DNA of 64,000 nt, taken from assembly GCF_002127585.1 (NCBI RefSeq), contig NZ_NEGZ01000005.1, positions 99,188 through 163,187 on the forward strand, read 5' to 3'. Positions 8,488 through 16,825 of the stretch are shown piece by piece. The stretch's first letter is position 1. Each line of letters opens with the position of its first letter. This DNA comes from Janthinobacterium sp. GW458P (GTDB lineage Bacteria > Pseudomonadota > Gammaproteobacteria > Burkholderiales > Burkholderiaceae_D). The position numbers were made by a program, and so were the translations under genes. The notes beneath the pieces are model-generated. The model was not told the origin of the DNA and ran no database searches. It was given only the letters and a program-made list of their open reading frames with translations.

Positions 8488-10638
8488 ATGCACTACGCAC
8501 TGAACCTGCGCACCTTTATTTACAGCCATTATTTTTACCTGGGCTTGCGCGTGGCCATCGGCCTGGTGGGCCTGGCCTTGCTGGTCCAGGAAGTCAGCGA
8601 CAGCACCACCGCCATGACGGTGTGCATCGGCGCCCTGTGCACGACCCTGATGGACATGCCCAGCCCGCTGCGCCACAAGCTCAACGAAATGCTGGCTTCC
8701 GTGCTGCTGTGCAGCGCCGTCACGTTATTGATCAGCCTGTGCGGTCCCGTGCAGTGGCTGTTGATGACGGTACTCGTCCTCGTCAGTTTTCTCGCCAGCA
8801 TGATGGTGGTGTACGGCAAGAAATCCATGCCCTTGCAGCTGGCCGCCCTGTTCATCATGACCATGTCGATGGAACACCAGATGACGTGGCAGCAATCGTT
8901 CCACCACGCGGGCCTGTTCATGCTGGGCGGCTTGATCTATCTGGCCTACGCCATGGCCATCGCCTGGGTCTTGCGCCACCGCATCAAGCAGCAAGTGCTG
9001 GCCGAAGCCCTGTTCGAACTGGCCGCCTACATCGACATCAAGGCCGATTTCTACGACACGCGCTTCAATTTGACGGAGCAGTTCAACAAGCTGGTGCGCC
9101 ACCAGAGCATCCTGGCCGACCGCCAGCAAGCATCGCGCGACTTGATTTTGCGCAGCCACAAGAACAGCAAGGATGCCATCGTCGTGCAAGTGCATGTGTG
9201 CATGCTCGATTTATATGAACTGATCCTGTCCACGCACACGGATTACGCGCTGCTGCGCCAGCACCTGGCCGACTCCGACGTACTCAACTCCCTGCACGAC
9301 CTGGCCTGCAAGGCGGCGCGCGACATCGAATCCGTGGCGTATGCCGTCACGCGCAAGCGCGCCTCGTATGCGCAGATCAGCTACGACAAGGAATGGGCCG
9401 ACATCGAAGCGGAAATCGCCCGCCTGCAGGCGCAAGGCGACACCGCACAGGAAGCGCTGGCCACCCTGCGCGCGCAACGCAACAAGATCCGTGCCATCTT
9501 AAAAATGATCACGGAGTTACACCTGGCCACGCAAAAAGTCTACGACAACGTGCCGTTCTGGAGCGGCGCGGACATGGCGCCCTTCCTGTCGCAGCAGAAA
9601 TACGAACTGAAGACCCTGCTGTCTAACCTGCGTCTGGAATCGCCCGTCTTCCGCTTCGCGCTGCGCGTATCGATGGCCATCTCGGTGGGATTGCTGATCG
9701 GCCACTGGCTGCCGTATGCGGCCCACAGCTACTGGATCGTCCTGACTATCGTCATCATCCTGCGCCCCACGTTCAGCATGACGCGCCAGCGCCGTGCCGA
9801 CCGCATCATCGGCACCATCATCGGCTGCGTGATCACGGCCATCGTGATCCGCTTCGTGCACAGCAATATCGTGCTGATGGCCATTTTGTTCCTCTCCATC
9901 GTGGCCACGCCCACCTTCATTTATCTGCGCTACCGCTACACGGCCATCGCCGTGAGCCTGATGATACTGTTGCAGATGCATCTGGTGGCGCCCAGCAACC
10001 CGAACCTCGTCAGCGAGCGCCTGATCGACACCCTGATCGGCGCGGCGGTGGCCACCGTGTTCAGCTTTGTGCTGGCCAATTGGGAATACCAGAGCTTGCC
10101 GCGGCTGGTGCGCCAGGTGCTCAACGTCAACCTGTCGTACATGCAAGCCAGCTTCGAGTTGCTGCAGGGGAAATGCTTCGATGATTTTGCCTACCGCATC
10201 GAACGCAAGCGCCTGATGGACAGCCTGGCCGCGCTCAGCTCGGCGCTGGTGCGCATGCTCGATGAACCGGCCAGCAAGCAGCGGGCCGTGGAAGACATCA
10301 ATCTGTTCATCGTACAAAATTACCTGCTGGTGGCCCACGTGGCGGCGCTGCGCTCCATCCTGGGGCGCCATGCCAGCCAGCTGCCCGTCGCGCCCGTCAA
10401 TGCCTTGCTCAGCCACAGCCACACGCAAGTGTGTTTGACACTGTCGCGTGCGCTTGACCAGCTCGACGACAAGGCGGCCATCAGCGCGCCCCTGCCCACG
10501 CCGCCGGCGCCGCCCGTCAGCGACGTGGCCTGGTCGGGCTGGCCGCTGGTGCAGCGCCGCATCCGATTGTTGCAGGCAGATGCCGACAAGATCGTGGTGC
10601 ATAGCGCGGCGATCGTGCATATCGTGTCGCCACGCTAA
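8488..10638 (+). CDS. FUSC family (YccS/YhfK-like) inner-membrane transporter
   Basis: A 716-residue membrane protein of the FUSC/aromatic acid exporter superfamily. Two hydrophobic blocks, about residues 15-165 and 395-530, each hold five to six membrane helices, and each is followed by a soluble helical domain. This duplicated layout is that of E. coli YccS and YhfK. Related proteins export aromatic acids such as p-hydroxybenzoate or fusaric acid; the substrate here is not evident. The ATG at 8488 has AAGG seven bases upstream; a GTG 24 bases earlier is less likely. The gene converges on the S9 peptidase gene with an 11-base gap. Confidence 0.87.
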   Translation: MHYALNLRTFIYSHYFYLGLRVAIGLVGLALLVQEVSDSTTAMTVCIGALCTTLMDMPSPLRHKLNEMLASVLLCSAVTLLISLCGPVQWLLMTVLVLVSFLASMMVVYGKKSMPLQLAALFIMTMSMEHQMTWQQSFHHAGLFMLGGLIYLAYAMAIAWVLRHRIKQQVLAEALFELAAYIDIKADFYDTRFNLTEQFNKLVRHQSILADRQQASRDLILRSHKNSKDAIVVQVHVCMLDLYELILSTHTDYALLRQHLADSDVLNSLHDLACKAARDIESVAYAVTRKRASYAQISYDKEWADIEAEIARLQAQGDTAQEALATLRAQRNKIRAILKMITELHLATQKVYDNVPFWSGADMAPFLSQQKYELKTLLSNLRLESPVFRFALRVSMAISVGLLIGHWLPYAAHSYWIVLTIVIILRPTFSMTRQRRADRIIGTIIGCVITAIVIRFVHSNIVLMAILFLSIVATPTFIYLRYRYTAIAVSLMILLQMHLVAPSNPNLVSERLIDTLIGAAVATVFSFVLANWEYQSLPRLVRQVLNVNLSYMQASFELLQGKCFDDFAYRIERKRLMDSLAALSSALVRMLDEPASKQRAVEDINLFIVQNYLLVAHVAALRSILGRHASQLPVAPVNALLSHSHTQVCLTLSRALDQLDDKAAISAPLPTPPAPPVSDVAWSGWPLVQRRIRLLQADADKIVVHSAAIVHIVSPR

Positions 10639-10649
10639 ACACCAGCGAT

Positions 10650-12599
10650 TTATTTCAGATAACGTTCAAACCAGCCAATGGTGCGCTTCTGCAAGTCGCG
10701 CTGGTGCTCGGGCTTGCGGAAGGAATGGCCTTCGCCGTCGTAAATGAACAGGCTGGACGGCACGCCCATGGCGCGCAAGCCGTGCCAGAATTCCAGCGAC
10801 TGGGCGGCCGGCGTTTCCACGTCGCGCTCGCCCACATAGATCAGGGTCGGCGTCTTCGCCGCCTTGATCGATTCAATGGGCGAGGCACGGCGGTAGACGT
10901 CCGGATTGTCATACGCGGAGGCGCCGAAGAAGGGAATCATCCACTGGTTGATGCCGTTCTGGCCGTAATAACTGATCCAGTTCGACACGCCCGCGCCCGC
11001 CACGGCCGCCTTGAAACGGTCGCTGTGCGTGACGCCCCACATGGTCATGAAGCCGCCATACGAATGGCCGATCAGGCCCAGGCGCTGGCCGTCGATGGGC
11101 GCCACTTTTTGCGCGGCATCGATGCCGGTGAGAATGTCGCGCCAGTCGCCGCCGCCAAAGTCGGCCATGTTGGCGCGCGTAAATGCCTGGCCCTGGCCAA
11201 AGCTGCCGCGCGGATTGGGCAGGAAGACGAAATAGCCTTTTTGCGTCAATTCGTGGATCAGGGTGCTCGCCGCCACGTAACGGGGCGAGGCGGCAGCGCC
11301 GGGCCCGCCATGCACGTTGACGACCATCGGATAGCGCTTGCCGGCCTCCGTCTTCAACGGCCCCAGCAGCCAGCCTTGCACCTTGTATTGCTCGTTGTTC
11401 CAGCCCACGTTCTGCACCGTCAGCTGGGGCATGGAGCCGTCATTGTCGCGCGTTATTTTCTTGAGCTGGCGCAAAGGTCCGGCCACCAAATAGCTGGCGT
11501 GCGCAAAATCTTCCTGCGCGGCCGCTGCCTGCCTGCCATCGGCGCTGAACGACAGGCGGCCATCGCTGCCACTGCTGCTCAGTTCACCAAGCAGCACGGG
11601 CTGGGCAGGGCCGCTCTGCGCGTCGACAGGCACCAGCGCCAGCTGCGAGTCGATCAGGGCCGTTGCCAGCAAGCCGGCGCCGCGCCAGACGACGCCATTG
11701 AAGGTGCCGCGGTAGTCTGGCGTGAGATTGCGCGGCATGCCGCCGGCCAGCGGCACGGTATAAATATCGCCGCCGATGGAGCCGAAATCGCTCATCAGGC
11801 CGCCGATGAAGGCCACCGTCTTGCCATCCGGCGAGACGGACGGCAGGTTCAGCTGCATGGCCGGCGCGGCGATCACGCGCAGGGCGCCCGTGTTCCCGTC
11901 AATATGGCTGAGCTTGGCAACCCACCAGTTGCTGTCGCCATTGCCTTGCGCGCTGGTGGCAACAAAGCCGCGGCCATCGGGCGTCCAGTTGTATTCATAC
12001 ACATAGGTGTCGGCGGGCGACAGCAAACGCGGCTCGCCCCCACTGGCAGGCACGACGGCGATGCGCTGGGCATCATCATCGCTGCCCACTTCGCCCACCT
12101 GCCTCGCGCCCGCCTCGACGGCGCCGGCCAGCTTGCGCGCCCCCACCGTGGCCAACAGGCCCAGTTGCAGGCCATCGGGCGACCAGCGCGCCGTGCTGGC
12201 CACGCCTTTGATACTGGTCAACACGCGCGCCTGCGCCTGTGTCATTGTGGCCAGGTACAGATGCGCCATGCCCGCCTTGGCGTCGTAGCCGATAAAGGCC
12301 AGCTGCCTGCCATCGGGCGACCAGCTGGGCTTGTCGTAGGAACACGCGGCGCACGGGTCGAACTGCTGCACGATGGCGCCGTTGGCGGCGTCACGCACGA
12401 CGATGGCAGCATGCGGACGCTGCGGCTGCTCACCGGCCTTGCTCGATTCGATGGCGGCAATGCGCTGGCCATTGCCCGACAGGGCCACGGCGCGGTAATC
12501 GCGCAAGGCCAGGTCGCCGGCGGGCGCGGCCTGCGCCGCGGCACCCAGAAGACTGCTTGCCAGCAAGCCGCAAGCGGCCAGATCAGTTATTTTCATCAT
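10650..12599 (-). CDS. S9 family peptidase (prolyl oligopeptidase / acylaminoacyl-peptidase type), exported
   Basis: A 649-residue serine peptidase. A signal peptide covers residues 1-28 (cleavage near AQAA). Residues about 30-390 hold WD40/PD40-like propeller repeats (SPDGRQLAFIG, SPDGLQLGLLA, SPDGKTVAFIG). The C-terminal alpha/beta-hydrolase carries the triad: Ser in GLIGHSYGGFM, Asp in YVGERDVETP and His in GEGHSFRKPEHQ. Such enzymes cut short peptides, often after proline or from N-acylated ends. The gene starts 68 bases after the permease gene on the same strand, with a terminator between, so its own promoter is not obvious. Confidence 0.92.
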   Translation of the reverse strand: MMKITDLAACGLLASSLLGAAAQAAPAGDLALRDYRAVALSGNGQRIAAIESSKAGEQPQRPHAAIVVRDAANGAIVQQFDPCAACSYDKPSWSPDGRQLAFIGYDAKAGMAHLYLATMTQAQARVLTSIKGVASTARWSPDGLQLGLLATVGARKLAGAVEAGARQVGEVGSDDDAQRIAVVPASGGEPRLLSPADTYVYEYNWTPDGRGFVATSAQGNGDSNWWVAKLSHIDGNTGALRVIAAPAMQLNLPSVSPDGKTVAFIGGLMSDFGSIGGDIYTVPLAGGMPRNLTPDYRGTFNGVVWRGAGLLATALIDSQLALVPVDAQSGPAQPVLLGELSSSGSDGRLSFSADGRQAAAAQEDFAHASYLVAGPLRQLKKITRDNDGSMPQLTVQNVGWNNEQYKVQGWLLGPLKTEAGKRYPMVVNVHGGPGAAASPRYVAASTLIHELTQKGYFVFLPNPRGSFGQGQAFTRANMADFGGGDWRDILTGIDAAQKVAPIDGQRLGLIGHSYGGFMTMWGVTHSDRFKAAVAGAGVSNWISYYGQNGINQWMIPFFGASAYDNPDVYRRASPIESIKAAKTPTLIYVGERDVETPAAQSLEFWHGLRAMGVPSSLFIYDGEGHSFRKPEHQRDLQKRTIGWFERYLK

Positions 12600-12614
12600 G
12601 TAAATTCCGGTTAG

Positions 12615-12649
12615 AAATAAAAAAAACCGCCGGCAAGCGCGGCGGTTTT
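12615..12649 (-). terminator. Rho-independent terminator after the CAT-type permease gene
   Basis: A ten-base perfect stem (12623-12632 with 12640-12649) reads on the minus strand into eight consecutive T residues. Confidence 0.85.
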
Positions 12650-12666
12650 GGATGGAACAGACTGCA

Positions 12667-14139
12667 TCAGCGGGCCTTCTTGCCCAGGTGTGAATGGCGC
12701 ATGCTGTACAGGAAGTAAATGGCCACCGTCACCGCCATCCACACGCTGAACACGACAAACGTCGTATGCGGCAAGTCGCGCATGATGTACAGGCAGGCAA
12801 ACACGCTCAGGCCCGGTATCACGTAGGGGCCGAACGGCACGCTGAAGCCTTCGATGCGGTTCGCGCCCTGCTTGTGGCGCAGCACGGGCACGGCGATCGA
12901 CACCACCATGAAGGCTGTCAGGGTGCCGATGCTGACCATGTCCCACAAGTAAGTCGCATCGACGGAACCGGCCACCACGGCCACCACCAGGCAGACCATG
13001 ATGGTATTGCTGACAGGCACCAGGGTGCGCGGATGAATCTTCTGGAACGATTTCGGGATCAGGCCGTCGCGGCTGACGGCGAACAGGATGCGCGTCTGGC
13101 CATAGATCGTTACCAGGGTTACGCTGAAGACGGAAATGACGGCGCCGGCCGACAGCACCAGCGCGGGCCAGGTCTTGCCCGTGACGTTTTGCAGGATCAC
13201 CGCCAGGCCCGCTTCCTGGCCTTCAAACAGTTTCGCCTGTTGCGCGCCCAGGGCGGCCACGGCCACCAGCAGATAAAACACGGTGACGATCAGCAAGGCG
13301 CCAAGGATGCCGCGCGGCACATTGCGCGTGGGATTTTTCACTTCGTCGCCGGCCGTCGCCACCGTATCGAGGCCGATGAAGGAGAAGAACACGGTGCCGG
13401 CCGCGGCCGTGACGCCCGTCATGCCGGCAAAGCCCTTGCTGTTGTCGCTATTGAAGAAAGGGAAGAAATTGTCGGCGTTGAAACCGGAAAACGCGATGAC
13501 GATGAAAAACACGAGGATCGCCAGCTTGATCAGGACCATGATGGCGTTCATCAGGGCCGATTCCTTAGCGCCGCGCAACAGCAAGAAGCCGCACATGCAG
13601 ATCAGGAAGATGGGCGGCAAGTTGATGTGGCCGGCGTGAAACTCCATGCCATGCGGGCCGGAAACGATCATCGGCGTGCGCAGCATTTCCGGAATATGCC
13701 AGCCGAAGGCGTTTTCCAGGAAATTGTTCAGGTAGGACGACCAGCCGATGGCCACGGCACTGCCGGCCAGCCCGTATTCGAGCAGCAGACAGGCCGCCAT
13801 GATGAAAGCAAGAAACTCGCCCACGGTGGCGTAGGCAAACGAATACGAAGAGCCGGAGGCCGGTATGCGGAACGACAATTCCGCATAGCACAAGGCTGTC
13901 AGGCCGGCCGTAATGGCGGCGATCAGGAAGGACAGGATGACCGATGGGCCCGCCTTGGGCACGGCTTCGACCATGGTAAAGAAGATGCCCGTGCCGATGG
14001 TGGCGCCGACGCCGATCATGGTGAGGGAAAACAGGCCGATGGAGCGGCTCAAGCCGCTGCTGCTGAGGCCTTCACCATACTCGACCGTGGTATCGATCGG
14101 CTTGGTGCGGCAGAGTTTCTGGACCAGGGTTTGGCTCAC
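12667..14139 (-). CDS. APC superfamily amino acid permease (CAT/YfnA-like)
   Basis: A 490-residue transporter with about 12 membrane helices of the amino acid-polyamine-organocation superfamily, most like the cationic amino acid transporter group. Visible signatures are TMIGVGATIGTGIFF in helix 1 and ALCYAELSFRIPASGSSYSFAY across helices 2-3. The start is a GTG at 14139 with AGGA seven bases upstream; longer readings into the leader lack a ribosome site and family similarity. Substrate (basic or small neutral amino acids) cannot be fixed from sequence. It has a leader of more than 250 bases with predicted structure, and a strong terminator. Confidence 0.88.
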   Translation of the reverse strand: MSQTLVQKLCRTKPIDTTVEYGEGLSSSGLSRSIGLFSLTMIGVGATIGTGIFFTMVEAVPKAGPSVILSFLIAAITAGLTALCYAELSFRIPASGSSYSFAYATVGEFLAFIMAACLLLEYGLAGSAVAIGWSSYLNNFLENAFGWHIPEMLRTPMIVSGPHGMEFHAGHINLPPIFLICMCGFLLLRGAKESALMNAIMVLIKLAILVFFIVIAFSGFNADNFFPFFNSDNSKGFAGMTGVTAAAGTVFFSFIGLDTVATAGDEVKNPTRNVPRGILGALLIVTVFYLLVAVAALGAQQAKLFEGQEAGLAVILQNVTGKTWPALVLSAGAVISVFSVTLVTIYGQTRILFAVSRDGLIPKSFQKIHPRTLVPVSNTIMVCLVVAVVAGSVDATYLWDMVSIGTLTAFMVVSIAVPVLRHKQGANRIEGFSVPFGPYVIPGLSVFACLYIMRDLPHTTFVVFSVWMAVTVAIYFLYSMRHSHLGKKAR

Positions 14140-14525
14140 TAGACATCCTTTATGAGGCATACGTATTTTCGTACGACGAGTAAAAACAAATAGCGCTCCG
14201 GCCTTGAGTAACCCCCAATAAATTCTTGTGTTTTCTAGCTTCCATAAGTGGCGCGCTGCTGCGTTACCCATCGCTAGCAGTGCTCGCACTGCGTCGCGCC
14301 GGGCGCCTTGCATCACATCCACTTCTGTTTGCTATAAATTCACAATAATTTCCTGGCGATTACTTACCTGGCAAAAAACCGGAAAGATCGCGTCCATTTT
14401 CAAAACTAAGCGATTATAGGGCTTTCACCGGCTCAGCTAAACAGAACTTTGATGCAAGGAAACAACGCCAGGCATGCGCCGGCAAAGCCGCAACAGTGCT
14501 GGCACGGACGAAGTTGCCTCTATGA
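14140..14525 (-). other. Long non-coding leader of the CAT-type permease, with structured element
   Basis: This is the longest gene-free stretch of the window. It holds a minus-strand TATAAT (14413-14418) that would start transcription near 14406, leaving about 265 untranslated bases before the GTG at 14139. Inside it, 14250-14300 can fold into a closed structure: GGCGCG pairs with CGCGCC at the ends and GCAGTG-CTCG-CACTGC (14277-14292) forms a hairpin within. No convincing reading frame is present. I do not recognise it as a known riboswitch. Confidence 0.5.
14413..14418 (-). promoter_or_regulatory. Candidate -10 box of the CAT-type permease gene
   Basis: A perfect TATAAT reads on the minus strand, with a weak -35-like TTTAGC 17 bases upstream. 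Confidence 0.4.
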
Positions 14526-14566
14526 AAGAAAAAGCGCGCCCCTGCAGGGGCAGGGGCGCGCTTTTG
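14526..14566 (-). terminator. Rho-independent terminator after the AAT-type permease gene
   Basis: A 15-base perfect stem (14530-14544 with 14551-14565) follows the permease stop codon on the minus strand and runs into TTTTTCTTTC. It is symmetric enough to work in both directions. Confidence 0.85.
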
Positions 14567-14587
14567 ATTCAGCTCAACGACGCTGGT

Positions 14588-16018
14588 TTACTTCTTGACG
14601 TGTGGCGCATCGGCCGCTGGCCAGCCCGCTTCGTAGCCTTGCGGCACGTCGTCGCGCTTGTCCTTTGGCGCCAGGCCCAGCACGTAGTACAGCACCGTCA
14701 ACAGGATCAGCCAGGCTGGGCCGACCATCAGGGCGATGCGCGTATCGGGGAAATACGCCATCAGGCCGATGACCAGGGCCAGGAAGGCCAGCGAAATCCA
14801 AGAACCATACGGCGCGAACGGCATGCGGAAGGCCAGGTTCTTGATTTCCAGCGGCGTCAAGGTCTTGCGGAACTGGATCTGCGTGACCAGGATCACGCCC
14901 CAGGTCCAGACTGCGCCGAAGGTCGAGATCGAGGTGACCCAGATAAACACTTTTTCCGGCACCATGTAATTCAGCAGCACGCCCAGCAGCAGCGCCACGA
15001 CGGACACGAGGATGGCGCGGCGCGGCACGCCGCTGGCCGTCGTTTCCGCAAACGCCTTCGGCGCCTGGCCTTGCAGCGCCAGGTTGTACAGCATGCGGCC
15101 CGTGCTGAAGATGCCGCCATTGCACGACGACAAGGCCGCCGTCAGCACGACGAAGTTGATGATGCCGGCGGCCGTCTTGATGCCCAGGCGTTCGAACGTC
15201 ATCACGAAGGGGCTGCCGGTGGTGCCGATTTCATTCCATGGATAGATCGACAGGATGACGAACAGCGCGCCGACATAGAAAATCAGGATGCGCCAGAACA
15301 CGGAATTGATGGCGTCGGGAATCGATTTCTTCGGGTTCGCCGCTTCGCCGGCCGTCAGGCCGATCATTTCCACGCCCAGATAGGCAAACATCACCATCTG
15401 CAAGGACATCAGCACGCCCTGCGCGCCATTCGGGAAGAAACCGCCATGCGTCCACAGGTTCGAGATGCCGACGGCCACGCCGCCATTGCCGAGACCGAAG
15501 ATGATCATGCCCGTGCCGCCGACGATCATCAGGATGATGGTCACCACCTTGATCAGGGCAAACCAGAATTCGAACTCGCCATACGCTTTCACGGCCAGCA
15601 GGTTAATGGCGCCCATGGAACCGAGGGCTGCCAGGGCCCAGATCCAGCGCGGCACGTCGGGGAACCAGATGCCCATGTAGATGGCAACGGCGGTAATTTC
15701 CGCCACGCATGTGACCAGCCACAGGAACCAGTAGTTCCAGCCCGTCAGATAGCCTTGCAGGGGTCCCAGGTAATCCTGGGCATAGCGGCTGAAGGAACCG
15801 GCCACGGGGTTATGCACGGCCATTTCGCCCAGCGCGCGCATGATCATGAAGATGACGGCGCCACCGATGATGTACGACAGCATGATGCCAGGACCGGCCA
15901 TCTTGATGGCGTTGCCGGAACCCAGAAACAGGCCCACGCCAATCGCGGCGCCCAGCGCCATCAGGCGGATCTGCCGCTCGCCCAGGCCGCGGTGCAAGCC
16001 TTGTTCACTTGTTTTCAT
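14588..16018 (-). CDS. AAT-family amino acid permease (ProY/CycA-like)
   Basis: A 476-residue proton-coupled amino acid transporter with about 12 membrane helices. Family marks are the N-terminal RGLGERQIRLMALGAAIGVGLFLGSG, the MRALGEMAVHNPVAGSFSRYA motif in helices 2-3, and IGLTAGEAANPKKSIP in the central loop. It is closest in pattern to proline (ProY) or D-alanine/glycine (CycA) carriers; substrate is not certain. The ATG at 16018 has GGAG seven bases upstream. It lies downstream of a RidA gene on the same strand, with a structured 127-base gap between. Confidence 0.88.
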   Translation of the reverse strand: MKTSEQGLHRGLGERQIRLMALGAAIGVGLFLGSGNAIKMAGPGIMLSYIIGGAVIFMIMRALGEMAVHNPVAGSFSRYAQDYLGPLQGYLTGWNYWFLWLVTCVAEITAVAIYMGIWFPDVPRWIWALAALGSMGAINLLAVKAYGEFEFWFALIKVVTIILMIVGGTGMIIFGLGNGGVAVGISNLWTHGGFFPNGAQGVLMSLQMVMFAYLGVEMIGLTAGEAANPKKSIPDAINSVFWRILIFYVGALFVILSIYPWNEIGTTGSPFVMTFERLGIKTAAGIINFVVLTAALSSCNGGIFSTGRMLYNLALQGQAPKAFAETTASGVPRRAILVSVVALLLGVLLNYMVPEKVFIWVTSISTFGAVWTWGVILVTQIQFRKTLTPLEIKNLAFRMPFAPYGSWISLAFLALVIGLMAYFPDTRIALMVGPAWLILLTVLYYVLGLAPKDKRDDVPQGYEAGWPAADAPHVKK

Positions 16019-16041
16019 TACTCGTCTCCGTATTTTTAGAT

Positions 16042-16102
16042 AGCCGCACGCTCCCGCCCCCCCTGTGGCGGTTCCGCTCTTGCAGGGGAGGATCATGCGG
16101 CT
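16042..16102 (-). promoter_or_regulatory. Long hairpin in the leader of the AAT-type permease
   Basis: AGCCGCA and TGCGGCT (16042-16048 and 16096-16102) close a structure in which a CCCCCTG/CAGGGG helix forms inside. No T-run follows on the minus strand, so it is not a terminator for the RidA gene. It may be an mRNA processing site or a regulatory leader. Confidence 0.4.
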
Positions 16103-16145
16103 GGCCGGCTAGTGATTGCCGGCGCGTATTGCAGCTAAGGGGGTG

Positions 16146-16607
16146 TTAAGCAGCCAATTCAGCGATCAGCTCGATCTCGACGCAAGCGCCCAGCGGGATC
16201 TGCGCCACGCCGAAGGCGGAGCGGGCGTGCTTGCCGCTGTCGCCGAAGACTTCAACGAACAATTCCGAGGCGCCATTGGTGACCAGGTGCTGTTCCGTGA
16301 ATTCGGCGGTGGAGTTGACCAGGCTCATGACCTTGACGATGCGTTTGACTTTGCTCAAGTCGCCGCCGCACGCGTCCTGCAGGGTGGCGATCAGTTCGAT
16401 GGCGATGCCGCGCGCGGCGATCTTGCCTTCTTCCGTGGTGACGTTCTTGCCCAGTTGGCCGACCCATACCTTGCCATCCTTCTTGGCCAGGTGGCCGGAC
16501 AGGAAGACGGTGTTGCCGGTGCGGGCATGCATTACATAGGCGGCAGCTGGCGCTGCAACAACTGGCAGTTCAATGTTGAGGGCTTTGAGTTTTTCGTAAA
16601 ACGACAT
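16146..16607 (-). CDS. RidA family enamine/imine deaminase (YoaB/YjgH-like)
   Basis: A 153-residue RidA-family protein. Family members hydrolyse reactive enamines and imines, such as 2-aminoacrylate, released by amino acid dehydratases and oxidases. The conserved features are FLSGHLAKKDGKVWVGQLGKNVTTEEGK and the arginine near the C-terminal third followed by FGVAQIPLGACVEIE. The length (about 153 rather than 128) marks the longer subfamily that is not RidA itself. The ATG at 16607 has GGAG eight bases upstream. It precedes an amino acid permease on the same strand, which fits a role in amino acid catabolism. Confidence 0.88.
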   Translation of the reverse strand: MSFYEKLKALNIELPVVAAPAAAYVMHARTGNTVFLSGHLAKKDGKVWVGQLGKNVTTEEGKIAARGIAIELIATLQDACGGDLSKVKRIVKVMSLVNSTAEFTEQHLVTNGASELFVEVFGDSGKHARSAFGVAQIPLGACVEIELIAELAA

Positions 16608-16825
16608 GCTATTTCTCCAAGAAAACAATATAAGCGAAACCAAAATTCATGCGCAGCAGGGCACGGAAGGTGACGCCCTGGCAGCGCGGTAGTGACCGAC
16701 AACAGTGCCAGATTAAACGTCATCATATTGGTGAACCAGCAGTTTTAGTTCACAAATAGGCCCGGTTATTCAGTGGATTATACCGACAATCGAACAAAAT
16801 TCAGCATCGTTTCATGAAGCATGCT

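Noticed and set aside
10704..12614. 636-codon forward frame opposite the S9 peptidase gene
   Set aside because: Antisense to a gene with a full catalytic triad; composition is His/Arg/Ala-rich as expected of the mirror frame of high-GC DNA.
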